Source of the DNA: Paramacrobiotus richtersi
Taxonomy: Eukaryota; Tardigrada; Eutardigrada; Parachela; Macrobiotidae
Reading direction: 5' to 3'
Assembly (NCBI GenBank): GCA_034698045.1
Contig: JAQGAU010001283.1
Span: 1-20,113, forward strand
DNA length: 20,113 nt
Shown: positions 1 through 9,579 of the stretch, in pieces
Layout: each line of letters starts with the position of its first letter
Numbering within the stretch: the stretch's first letter is position 1
Notes under the pieces: model-generated
Seen by the model: the letters and a program-made list of their open reading frames with translations, nothing else
The model's database searches: none
Told to the model about the DNA's origin: nothing
Program-made: the position numbers and the translations under genes

Positions 1-1432
1 TCCCGTAGTTCTCCTTCCAGATGACTTTTGTGATCTTCGATTAATTCTCGGAAAAAAGCCACTTCCTGCTTCATATTTGTAGTCATAGCGTGGTATGCTT
101 TGTTCCAAGTAGTAAACGGAATCAGTCGTAAGAACGGGAAAATCTGTACCAGTTGCAGTTTTGAAATCAGGGCTAAATTTTCACCGACTAAACTGGCTAA
201 TCGGCGAAATCTCTCATCTCGGTGACTGAAGCGCTGACCATATGAAATGGCACAAATGACATTGGAGACACTAGGTGTGAGATACGTGTTGGGGTTCACC
301 GGCTTGCCACAGATTAGATCCAAATCGCAGATGAGTTCCCGCGCTTCATCTATTATAAGCTCTTGCAGCCAAGTCTTTCCCAAACCAAAATCACGGAGGG
401 TTGATAGAGCGAAGCGACGTTGCTCTTTCCAGAGCTCACCATCCGTAAATAACAGTCCTAGACAAACAGAAAGCGAAATATGCGCTTGTGCCTAAACAGA
501 ACAAGTCTCTTATTCAGCGATGTTCGAATTTGGGATAATGCTGAATAAGGGACTTTTTCTGTGAAAAGAGGGAGGAAAAATTTCTCTTCTCATTCATTAG
601 AGTTCTTTGAAAAAACTTCATGAAGTTTTTTTAATTGTTTGTAAAGTTAATAACTCAGCGGACATAAGGGCCAGAAAATATCGTAGATTCGCTGATATTC
701 AGTTTAGCGACTAGCTTGTGCACACTTTATGTAGGCGAATGCTTTGCGCATGCAGTACTTCACACGACTGCTTTTCTACCATAGTAGATGGTTATTAATC
801 TTACGTAACAAATAGTTCTCTTGGACCCAGTTTCGCTTTCCATTGGTAACATACCTTTCCGTTTGAAAACCAAATCAAACATCCCCTCCGGCCGTCCGGT
901 GTATTTATCGTCGTTTAACATTTGCTTGATGAGTTCATAGTTATTGACCACTACGTTTGCCCGATGTGCGAAATACAGCGTGCATAGCCCATTGTCCCCG
1001 TATTTGTTTGTTAACTCGGTGAGATTTTTCAGCATTTCGTTGCCTTCGCCCTTGATGCGATCCAAGTTGCCGATGACGGGTGTACCTGGAAAAATGCAAG
1101 TTTACAATCAGTTCCATGACGCAGCGGTTTCCTGTCTTACGTGCAAGTCTGAATTAAATGTTCAGACTGAAATTACGGAACTATGAAAGCAGTATCGAAT
1201 CAAAAGTATTTGATGCATCAGACGTTTCGTAAAGAAGTGTGAAATATTATGCATTTCTTGCGGTTTGCTTAGAATTCAAGTCCAGCAAAAACGACTTTAG
1301 TCGTGATAGTGGCTTCTCACATGGTGGTCCCGGCGGAAGCTTTCCTGCTTTCTTAGACTTCAGGATCCAAATAATGACGGCCGCCAGTGCTATACCAAGA
1401 CTTAAAGTGGTGGGTGACAAAAACTGCCACAT
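1..1432 (-). CDS. CYP2-clan cytochrome P450, copy A (5' part, runs off the window)
   Basis: Haem-thiolate monooxygenase of the microsomal CYP2 type; substrate unknown. I see three exons: 1432-1321, 1085-855 and 457-1 (continuing outside). Donors are GTGAGA and GTATGT, acceptors end CAG and TAG, and both introns are phase 1. Exon 1 encodes an N-terminal membrane anchor (about residues 8-24), a basic stop-transfer stretch and the proline-rich hinge KLPPGPP. Exon 2 carries the region ending FKRKG. Exon 3 opens GLLFTDGELWKEQRRFAL, the helix-C WxxxR that contacts a haem propionate, and stays open to the window edge. The I-helix, ExxR and haem-cysteine exons lie outside, so intactness cannot be judged. 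Exon and intron sequence is close to copy B, downstream on the same strand, which points to a recent tandem duplication. The start is the only ATG before the anchor and matches the anchor start of the family. Confidence 0.9.
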
Positions 1433-2877
1433 TCTGAATAAGTTTTATAACGAACTCTGTAGATGCGAGTTTTCCATACAAATTTCCTGGATCAGTCGCT
1501 GCAGAACCGGACTTGTTGTAGTTTATGTACTTCAGCAGCAACGACTATCAGAAACTTGCAATGTAAGCGCCAGGCAGCAGAAGCTAAAAGAGTATAATCA
1601 TATCGCCTTTGGTGCGATAAGGTCGGCATACTTTACTTCACTATGACCGAAAAGTATGAGCATCAGTGAACCGTTATAAGGTCCGCTTGGTACGTTATAA
1701 GGAGCGAAGCGTCGAGTACCGTAACTCTAATGAATGGAAAGAACGTGACCTGCTTGCTTTATGTCTCGAATGTCCATTATCAGCCAGACTTTAGCCTTGA
1801 GTAAGAAGCGCTCTGTGTGTTTTGTTTTGTTAACGGTAGACCCCGTACAATTATGGGAGTGAGACTGCAAAATTCATACCGAAACAAATATCACACATAT
1901 GACATACCTGTGTGCAGAGGATAATAAGAGTACTTGTATAAGTACTTACCCTTCGAAAGACTATGCATGTATATGTGGTTGAGAAAGTGTCTTTGCATAC
2001 ACGCCACGTTCCCATCTTATTCTGGGTCGGCAAGTTTGATTTCGATTTACGTTCAGATGCTGGCGCTGGAGACAAACTACTTTTTGTCTTCTATGGAGAA
2101 CTGAAAAGCTAGCTCACTTTTAAGCATCAAAAATTATTTAAAATACTTTCTATAACTCCATTTTCCAACTGAAGAGCGCATAAATACGCCCTACACATAA
2201 ATACGCGCATTAGTTGCAGTGCTCTTCGTAGTGCACCTAAATAAGCACCCGAACAGAACATCTCGCGGTTTGTCGGTATCTCTGTGCTCGCTCGGTTCAC
2301 AAGTACGAAAGAATGAAGTGCTACTAGTACATATCACAAAACTCGAAATGAAGAGCCGGATTATATAGAAGGTCGGTAAAAATATGAGAGTAGACACAGC
2401 AGGAACAGATAATAATATTATGACAGTATTAGCGCCAGCTGTTATTAGCTGGTTCTGATAAAGGTCGTCTTGATTTTGACGCTACCGGAAAAGGGCATAG
2501 CACGAAACAGGTATAGCAAGCTTTACCCGAAGGTTTTGCACGTAAGCCATAAAGCACCGAATCGGTTGCCAGTACATTGTTTCTAAATCTCGCCAACGTG
2601 TGTAGCTCTGATTACATGAGCTGCGACGGAGGCTAATAACAATCGTAAATTACAGTGTAGAGGTTCAGTGATTTTCCTTGTTACCGTTACGTACGTTGCA
2701 TTCAAGTTGTCTTCAAGAAGCGGAACATCGGGTAGCAACAGCTAGTGCAACATTCACCGGCACACGCGCATGAACATCGAAATTACTGCTATTAATCAGC
2801 ACGGTTAATTAATATTTGTTCGGCTGTATGACACAATAGAGCAACCGGAAAATTTATAAGAATGGCGAAACGACAGT
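1433..2877. other. Spacer between P450 copies A and B
   Basis: No convincing gene. The part next to copy A (1500-1790) is the 5' flank of A and aligns by eye with the flank of B at 5560-5970, including a block GGCGCTTAC.TTGC on the minus strand about 138 bp upstream of the ATG. A second block (about 1878-2045) has a counterpart at 6370-6495. A perfect palindrome AGTACTTgtatAAGTACT lies at 1929-1946. From about 2100 to 2877 I see only low-complexity AT-rich DNA and short chance reading frames; the 3' UTR of copy B must lie in its right-hand part, but no AATAAA is visible on the minus strand just after the stop. Confidence 0.6.
1878..2045. repeat. Duplicated upstream block, copy A side
   Basis: Non-coding segment that aligns by eye with 6370-6495. 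Shared anchors are GAAACAAATA near 1881 (GAAACAAATAGCGAATATA on the other side) and TGGGTCGGCA near 2023. This side carries an insertion with the AGTACTT palindrome. It sits about 450-600 bp upstream of copy A, and its partner about 890-1015 bp upstream of copy B, so it seems to belong to the same duplicated unit. A dispersed repeat is the alternative. Confidence 0.5.
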
Positions 2878-5479
2878 TCAGTTCTGGCGTTTTTCAAAAA
2901 TTATTTCGAAATACTCAGGAGAGTTGACAATATTTGCGTAGACCGATTTCTTGGTGGTGAAAGGTTTGCCAGGTGCCCGTTTGAAAGTGAAATGTCTCAA
3001 TAAGCTGGCAAAAAAGATGAATAACTCCATTTTGGCCAGTGATTCACCCAGACAAAAGCGTTTACCTGTAAACAAAAAAAGGTCTTCATTATGTCACACA
3101 AAATCCCACGCGCATCAATGTTATTACGGTTGTGAAATCCACCCACGAAGATTTCTTTCGTTACCGAGGTGCAGTAAAGGCGAAACAAACGAGTTGGTGC
3201 TTACAGATCTGCCCGCGAGTTAAGATATGCATATTTAACAAGGGATGACATGCTTCCTGTCCCATCATCTAGTCAGCATTTTCGGGCGTCTGGTTTCTTA
3301 GCGCTACTTTTTCCTCTTGCACTGAGAATGCCAATGTACTTCGTATAAGTGTACTAGTCACTTTACGGATATAGAGGACGCGCAACTGACCGATAGAGAA
3401 TGGTACGAATCCCTCGACTTTCGATTTAATATTGCCGTTCTCATCCAGGAAACGTTCCGGATCGAATCGATGCGGCTCGGGAAAATACGCTGGATCGTAA
3501 TGCACTGCGTACAGGTTCGGTGTGACAATGGTACCGGCGGGAATCTCGTAGCCGTTAAGTTTCACATCTTCTGTTGGTGTACGAATCGCAACAGGAACCA
3601 AGTTAGCCATTCTCTGGACCTCCTGAATTACTGCTTGCGTATACGGTACCCGATCTGTAGGATTAATTTGCACAAGAAATGAATCGTTCCACAGAATCTG
3701 ACTTTTTGGCATTTAATGGTATTCAGAGCTGTTACCGCGCATATCCAGAGTTGGATATTGCCCAGCTGGCAGCACCCCATCAATTTCCTCCTGTACTTTT
3801 TGGTACACATCCAGATTTTCTAGTGAATGCATTACTGCAGTGTTGTTGAAGTGGTTTCTGTGCCGGCTCCAAACAGGTTCAACATTGCTATTTCCAGCTG
3901 TTGCTCTGACAAACATATACAGAGTTTTGCAGAATTTTACAACTACATATGGGTATAACAAAAAATGTTTACCAGATAAAACGTACAGCAGATGAAGAGC
4001 CGTAAGCTTTCCTTTACAACGTCATTTTGCAAACTAATCTGGTCTGAACATCTCAGTAAACAGATTTACATAGAATTCCTCGTTTTACCGGTAAACGTGC
4101 TGAGCGGATTATGCTTCTGCTTATCCATTTCAATCAAGTACGCATGAATATAGTCACGTAGTTCTCCTTCCAGATGACCTTTGTGATCTTCGATTAATTC
4201 TCGAAAAAAAGCCACTTCCTGCTTCATATTGTAGTCTCAGCGTTGAACGCTTGGTTCCATACAGTAAACGGAATGGAAACGTAAGAACGGGAAAATCTGT
4301 ACCAACTGGAGTTTCCCGATCAGAGCCACATTGTCACCGACTAAACCGACTAATCGACGAAACCTCTCATCTCGGTGACTGAAGCGCTGGCCATACGAAA
4401 TGGCACAGATGACATTGCAGACACTAGGCGTGAGATAGGTGTTAGGGTTGATTGGCTTGTCACAGGCTATATCTAAATCGCCTATCAGTTCCCGGGCTTC
4501 ATCAATTATCAGATCTTGTAGCCATGTCTTTCCCAAACCGAAATCACGGAGGGTTGATAGAGCGAAACGACGCTGCTCTTTCCAGAGCTCACCATCAGTA
4601 AATAATAGTCCTAGACAAACAGAAAGCGAAAGGTGTCATTGAATATTATGCTCTTGTGCCAAAACAGAACAAGTCTCTTATTCCACATGTTCTTCCGCAG
4701 TTTCTTCCACTGTTTTACAAACCTAGTAACTCACAACAGCGGAATCAGGGGCCAGAAAACATTGCAGATTCGCCGACGTTCAGTGTGCGCATGCAAATAC
4801 TACTGCCCAACGCGTTTCTAGTAGAAGACGATTAACGTACAAAATAGCTCACTTGGATCCAATTTAGCTTTCCGCTTGTCACATGCTCACCTTTTCGCTT
4901 GTAAAATAAATCAAGCATTCCCATCGGCCGTCCGGTGTAGTTGTCATCGTTTAATATTTGCTTAATGATTTCATAGTTATTGACAACCACGTTTGCCCGG
5001 TGTCCAAAATACAGCGTACATAGCCCGTTGTCTCCGTATTTGTTGGTTGGCTCGGTGAGATTTTTCAGTATTTCGTTGCCTTTGATACGATCCAAGTTGC
5101 CGATGACGGGTGTACCTGGAAAAGTACAAGTCTACATTAGTAGCATGACGGTGCGATTGACAGTTGGTTGTATGCAACATGGCAAGTCTGAAACTAAGGT
5201 CAAGCTGGAAATAAGCAGCTAACTGGAAGCAATATCGTACTAAAGTACTGTACATGATTACATCAGATTTTCGTAAAACATTGCAAAATATTGTCCTTTT
5301 TTGCATTTTGTTTAGAATTCAAGTTCACGAATAACGACTTTGTCATAATAGTGCGTTCTCACATGGCGGTCCGGGCGGAAGCTTTCCTGCTTTCTTAGGC
5401 TTCAGGATCCAAATAATGATGGCCGCTAATGCTATACCAAGGCCTAAATTAAAGTGGTTGGGGACAAAAACTGCCACAT
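2878..5479 (-). pseudogene. CYP2-clan cytochrome P450, copy B, six exons, disrupted
   Basis: Tandem duplicate of copy A. Exons: 5479-5363, 5115-4891, 4610-4089, 3905-3736, 3654-3391, 3065-2878; all splice sites are GT-AG and phases match the intact copy C. Still present are the hinge KLPPGPP, WKEQRRFAL, the I-helix core FGAGTETTSTT, ExxR (EVQR), the meander region FDPERFLDE and the haem ligand FSIG/KRFCLGES. Lesions seen directly: (a) a 5-bp insertion in exon 1 (around 5444-5450) that puts a TAG in the ATG frame, while the anchor frame has no upstream ATG; (b) a +1 indel near 4280 and a -1 indel near 4230 in exon 3, with an in-frame TGA at 4237-4239 between them; (c) a net 7-bp loss in exon 4 just after the AGTETT motif, giving a TAA. 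Exons 5 and 6 are open. Several indels outside homopolymers argue for a young pseudogene; an unpolished assembly is the alternative. Confidence 0.85.
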
Positions 5480-5700
5480 TCTTGATAAACTAGCTGTGTA
5501 ACTGAAATCTCGAGAAGAAACTTTTCCGTACATAAACTTTTACCCAATCACTTCGTACCGAAACGGACTTGTTGTAACTATGAATTTTAATAGTAACGAC
5601 TAGTAGTAAGTTGTAACTTGCTATATAAGCGCCAGGGCGAATGACCGACGGTATCAGTAGCTCGTAGTAGATTTATATCGCTTGGCCTATATATATTCTT

Positions 5701-5777
5701 ACGTGGTGTTAAGCAAGCCGACGTTATCGTACCCAGGCGGCCTGGGTACGATAAGGTTGGCTTACTTTACACCATGT
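5701..5777. repeat. Long imperfect hairpin (37-bp arms, 3-bp loop)
   Basis: Left arm 5701-5737, loop CGG at 5738-5740, right arm 5741-5777. The inner 14 bp (TTATCGTACCCAGG and its complement) pair perfectly, and 32 of 37 positions pair over the whole arm; weaker pairing continues into the AT-rich flanks. The right arm has a homologue in the flank of copy A (about 1609-1645), but the left arm there is not alike. Candidates are a small palindromic mobile-element remnant or a replication-generated inversion. It is a poor fit to an ordinary microRNA precursor because the loop is tiny. Confidence 0.8.
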
Positions 5778-5849
5778 AATAATAATATGACTGACAAGAT
5801 CGTGAGAAGTATGATTATCACTGCACGATATGTTTGGGCCGAAAAGGAT

Positions 5850-5868
5850 CCAAGGCCAAGGCCAAGGC
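5850..5868. repeat. Short tandem repeat, CAAGGC unit, about three copies
   Basis: Three consecutive 6-bp units. It lies in the non-coding flank of copy B. No function suggested. Confidence 0.7.
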
Positions 5869-6369
5869 TGAGTTGCCAAACACTGCAGGCCCATAATTCC
5901 AATCTAATGAATGGAAAGAACGTGGCCTGCTTGCCGTTTTGATGTCTCGAATGTCGAATATCAACGAGACCTAGAAATGTGGTACCGACTTATTCTCAAA
6001 AAGGTCATTTTGGAAAATTTTCCCGGGAAATTCAGACCGTTGTCTTCTATCACATGGCTTGATTATTTTGCAGCATAATGTTTAACTGAAAATTAAAAAA
6101 ATATTTTTGGACGAGGATGTCGCCTGAATTTGGCGGGCTTTCGTTTTTGTCACGTCGGCCAACTTGGACGAAGTGTGCTCTGTGATTCGGTCAGGGCGGA
6201 CAGCAGTTTAACGGCAACGCTGGCTTGTTAGTTGTTTTGTTCAATACGAAATTTTGTACTGTTTTCCAATAGTGTTGCTGTTTTTTTAAATAGCTATTGT
6301 TGTGATGTATTTTGGAAGCATATTTATTAACAAATTACTAGTATGTGTAAAGATACTCCAGAATGCATG

Positions 6370-6495
6370 CTGAAACAAATAGCGAATATATCCGTACGCA
6401 GATCAAGAATAATAGTATATGTAGCTGGGTTGGGAAAATGTCTTTTCATCCTCACCGCGTTTCCGGTTGATTTTGGGTCGGCAGGTACGATTTGC
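6370..6495. repeat. Duplicated upstream block, copy B side
   Basis: Partner of the block at 1878-2045. It lies upstream of P450 copy B and marks how far the tandem duplication can still be followed. Just to its right is a short perfect inverted repeat, GTTACCG and CGGTAAC, at 6511-6517 and 6528-6534. Confidence 0.5.
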
Positions 6496-7895
6496 CAACA
6501 CTGCCTTAACGTTACCGCGCGTAAGTACGGTAACAACTGAAGTACTCGTTAAGTGCCACTCTTGCATTAATTGTTGTCATGTACTGTGTATAGCAAGCGG
6601 AAATTCTTCCTGGTATGTTAACGGTCACCAATACACCGCAGTCGAAGAGTACTTCCAGTTTAATTCTGAGTAACGATGTAATGTTCTTATTCCATTCAAA
6701 AGGAGCCTAACTGCGGGCTCAAATTCAGTAGGACACTGTTATCACGATCGTTGTTATTTACGGCAAAAGAAAGGAGAAAGTCGATTGGGAGAACGTTACG
6801 GGTTCCAAATCGTAGTCGCAAGAAAAGCAAAATGAAAAAACCAATACTTCGGTCAGACACAACCCGGCAGTCGCCTTTCCGTAGTCAAGGTGTCCAGCGC
6901 ATATATACTTACTTATTTAGGCTATGGAACAATAAACAGTTTGTTGCCCTCAGGCGCATACTATAATGCATCTCGAGAGGTTTCGCACCCTCTGTTTCCC
7001 TAATACTGCTGTCTGTCTTTTATCCAGAAATATTTTTTTTGTGAGGGCGCAAATGAAACAAAAGTTGTGTATGTAAATGAGTGTAACGAATTCGTACTAA
7101 CGAATTAGAATGTGGTCATGGCGACGGCGAGATGCTGTCCCATCTGTTCACTACTATCTGTATTTTAATGCTTACCGACTTGTTGTAGACGGATATTAAG
7201 CTTGCAATTTTGATCCGTGGCGGTTGTAGACCAGTCTCAAAACCGCCAAAACATTTGGCCGACGCCAAGATCTCTTTCTCCTAGCGCAGCAACCGCAGAA
7301 TGGTCAATATGTCAGATCGGTCACCTGCCCGGATAGGAGAAACTCACCCAAAATCAACTGCGTTTCGTATGTATCGCCTCCGCTTTGCTGTAATTAGGGG
7401 AAACGCAGCTTCTGTTTTAGAGACTTACTTTTCTCTCTAATTAATAACTTTGAGATGCATATCGTAACGGTGATCGTTTTTTCAACGTTTAGATTGTGTA
7501 CTTGAAGTATATAGTTTGTGGGCGGTGGCTCTGCCACAATAATGCCCTCAGTCATTCCGAATTCCGAATGACTCATCGGATACAGGATTATTGCTCGTAT
7601 TGCTGGCGGCCAGTACAGCAAGAATTACAAAGCAGGAGATCTTACAGTTAACTGACATTTCCCGCCGCATTTTGCATTTTTATCACACAGCTTTCTGGAA
7701 TCGTCACTTTTTATGATTATTTTCCACGTCCGCAGAACGAGCTCGTTAAATTAGAGTTTAATAAGAAACCGTGCCATCTTAGTCGACCACCATCCCACGT
7801 TGAATTCGAGAGTTAAAGAATCGCCTGTAAAAGGGAAACAATATTTTGTACTGGGGAAATCTTGCCTAGGAGGATTTGATCACGCAGGAGACCAG

Positions 7896-7995
7896 GTGAG
7901 CAAGATCTGGTAAGAAAACAAACTGACATTCATCCGAGCATAAAACGTCTTGCTTTAGTTTCCGACATGTTTGATGTTTTGCGCATTGTGTGCAG
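7896..7995 (+). other. Probable 5'-UTR intron of the first F-box gene
   Basis: Donor ACCAG/GTGAGC at 7895/7896 and acceptor TTGTGTGCAG ending at 7995. The acceptor lies four bases before the ATG at 8000, which favours that ATG over the in-frame one at 7967, since the latter would fall inside the intron. The paralogue downstream shows the same layout. Confidence 0.5.
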
Positions 7996-7999
7996 GGTG

Positions 8000-9388
8000 A
8001 TGGCTAGCTCTGGACATTTTTCGGAGCTAATCTTTCGCGGCAGAGTCCAACAAGAGAATGCAGTGTCTGTTCGAGGAAGTGACGGTTTATTCCAGTATGG
8101 ATGGCTTATTCGCAAGGAAGAGGACGGATTCCTCGTCGATTTCAGATACGGACCAGATCGGATGCGGATCGCTCCTCTCGGTAGTGTTTACCGTTTGAAA
8201 GGCGTATTTAGTGGATGGAGATTAGTGGACGACGACGACGACGACGATGACACACAATGCAGAATCGAGACCGTGTTGAAGGAGAACGACCACGTTGAGG
8301 TACTGCTGCATTCAAAGCTGATAGAGCCGTGGCATTGGTATCCGGGAACGCTGATCGCTGCTGATTTTCAAAAAGGATGTTTCGGTATTGTCAGTGTGTC
8401 TCTGCAGAACGGTCAGACAACCACGATGATCGTTCCGGGCCAACAACTACGATTACCGCCAAACGAATCGCATCGGATCAGTAACACAGATGCAGTGAAG
8501 TTAGTGAACGCGATTGTGCATTATGCATTGCCACTGGACTTCCCCATGAACCTGTTACCAAATCCCATGTTGGCCGACATTTTTGACTGTTTATCATCTG
8601 CGGAAGAGCGGACCATGATGCGTCGTGTCTGCTCGCTGTGGGACCACATTATCGTGACGACGGCGGGATCGATTATCAATCTGAAAGGGCAGAACACGAA
8701 AACAACTCCGTATTGGCACAGTTTGTGGAACAGCAAGACAAGAATTATTGTTGTCGACGTCGACGCTACATCAGCCAATGGATATGGCTCTTATTCCGTC
8801 AGAATTGCTGCGAGTCTTGTCAAGCAAATAAAAGATGAATACCAGTATCCTCGGCTTGTCGGCGTTGCACTGCGCGGTGTGTCTGTCCGTGAACACGATT
8901 CTGGCCTTCTTTGCACAGGACTCGAGAATGTGAGAGATGCGCTGGCATCCTTAGAGTCCACGTGTCGTTTTGTCAAGTTAATCGACATCGAGTTGAAATG
9001 TTGCCATGCACTGCCTTATGAACTGACCGTACGAAACGAGTGGATAGATGTGAGTGAAACAGGCTTTTCCAACCGATTTTGCAGATTGATTTCCGTCCAA
9101 TACGACACAGATATCAAAGATGCGGTGCTGGAGGCATTGATCCAGGGACAGACTGCAGAGGTGGTGCTGAAGGGCGGGGGAAAGGTGAGATTACGATCAG
9201 ACGAAAATTCTCAGAATGTGTTTAGTGAGAGAAAGAGTTCCTTAGAAAATAATTCGACTGAATGCGTGTTGTATCAACCAAACGTTTTAGCGTTGCCGTC
9301 GTCGTCCACGTTTTCGACGAGTATAGCATTAACAAAAAGCGTTCGATCATTTGTTGTCAGCGCAGTAACTGCGATTACACGTAGGTAA
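8000..9388 (+). CDS. Agenet/Tudor-like plus F-box protein 1
   Basis: Probable substrate adaptor of an SCF (CUL1) ubiquitin ligase; the target is unknown. From the chosen ATG at 8000 the frame gives 462 residues. About residues 20-68, opening VSVRGSDGLFQYGWL, and about 97-153, with VEVLL...EPWHWYPG and ending IVPGQQLRLP, have the spacing and signature of the two Agenet (Tudor-type) modules of FMRP. A run of eight Asp (77-84) links them. Residues about 178-220 (LPLDFPMN...IFDCL...RRVCSLWD) read as an F-box, the SKP1-binding helix bundle. The rest is unrecognised but is shared in part with the neighbour. Past GGGKVRLRS near 9200 the protein no longer matches the neighbour and looks like random coding, so the true end may differ; an AAAG/GTGAGA donor occurs at 9184/9185. 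Domain names rest on remembered family patterns, not on a search. Confidence 0.8.
   Translation: MASSGHFSELIFRGRVQQENAVSVRGSDGLFQYGWLIRKEEDGFLVDFRYGPDRMRIAPLGSVYRLKGVFSGWRLVDDDDDDDDTQCRIETVLKENDHVEVLLHSKLIEPWHWYPGTLIAADFQKGCFGIVSVSLQNGQTTTMIVPGQQLRLPPNESHRISNTDAVKLVNAIVHYALPLDFPMNLLPNPMLADIFDCLSSAEERTMMRRVCSLWDHIIVTTAGSIINLKGQNTKTTPYWHSLWNSKTRIIVVDVDATSANGYGSYSVRIAASLVKQIKDEYQYPRLVGVALRGVSVREHDSGLLCTGLENVRDALASLESTCRFVKLIDIELKCCHALPYELTVRNEWIDVSETGFSNRFCRLISVQYDTDIKDAVLEALIQGQTAEVVLKGGGKVRLRSDENSQNVFSERKSSLENNSTECVLYQPNVLALPSSSTFSTSIALTKSVRSFVVSAVTAITRR
8229..8252 (+). repeat. GAC/GAT trinucleotide run encoding poly-Asp
   Basis: Eight consecutive Asp codons, mostly GAC, between the two Agenet-like modules of the first F-box protein. 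The paralogue lacks it, so it is a recent expansion and probably length-variable. Confidence 0.9.
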
Positions 9389-9472
9389 GCAGCGTACTGA
9401 ACATGTCTTTCATTTCGCTGCATGTGAATTTTCGATTTCAAACTGCGTTGTCGATTGTTTTTTCTTGTTCAG
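9385..9472 (+). other. Probable 5'-UTR intron of the second F-box gene
   Basis: Donor CACGTAG/GTAAGC at 9384/9385 and a strong acceptor with a T-rich tract, TTTTTTCTTGTTCAG, ending at 9472. It lies upstream of the ATG at 9580, mirroring the arrangement at 7896-7995. The donor overlaps the stop of the upstream frame, so the two genes are packed very closely or share transcribed sequence. Confidence 0.5.
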
Positions 9473-9562
9473 TTAGTCGTTGTCTCGTTCCGTCGTTCGA
9501 TCTTTTTCAAGGCACACCTTTGCAGGCCATCCAGACGGTTAGTGATCGTCCAGTGGTCGGGA

Positions 9563-9568
9563 ATGTGA
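9563..9568 (+). promoter_or_regulatory. Start-stop element (ATGTGA) in the 5' leader of F-box gene 2
   Basis: An ATG followed at once by TGA, 11 bases before the proposed start at 9580. Such minimal upstream frames can stall ribosomes and lower translation in other eukaryotes. Its role here is inference. Confidence 0.35.
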
Positions 9569-9579
9569 AGTACTCAGGA

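Larger units (their letters stand above)
5480..7895. other. Spacer between P450 copy B and the F-box pair
   Basis: No gene I can support in about 2.4 kb. It holds the 5' flank of copy B with a TATA-like GGCGCTTATATAGC on the minus strand about 140 bp before the former ATG, a long hairpin at 5701-5777, a short CAAGGC tandem repeat near 5850-5868, the duplicated block at 6370-6495 and a small palindrome at 7550-7573 (AGTCATTC and GAATGACT). The right end must contain the promoter and 5' UTR exon of the first F-box gene, for which I find no clear TATA box. Confidence 0.55.

Noticed and set aside
247..495. Plus-strand frame over P450 copy A, with a like frame at 4439-4642
   Set aside because: Antisense shadow of P450 exon 3; the similarity between the two frames only reflects the exon duplication.
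1239..1646. 135-codon plus-strand frame
   Set aside because: Antisense to exon 1 and the leader of copy A, without domain or partner in copy B.
1851..2075. Minus-strand frame partly similar to that at 6327-6536
   Set aside because: Similarity is at DNA level in the duplicated flank; indels break the frame between copies, so coding is not supported.
6751..6966. Basic 71-codon plus-strand frame
   Set aside because: Low-complexity Lys/Arg content, no homologue recognised, no splice context.
7394..7621. 75-codon minus-strand frame
   Set aside because: No domain, no neighbouring exon and no conservation visible in the window.
7967..7999. Earlier ATG of F-box gene 1
   Set aside because: It falls inside the likely leader intron that ends at 7995; the ATG at 8000 fits the paralogue better.
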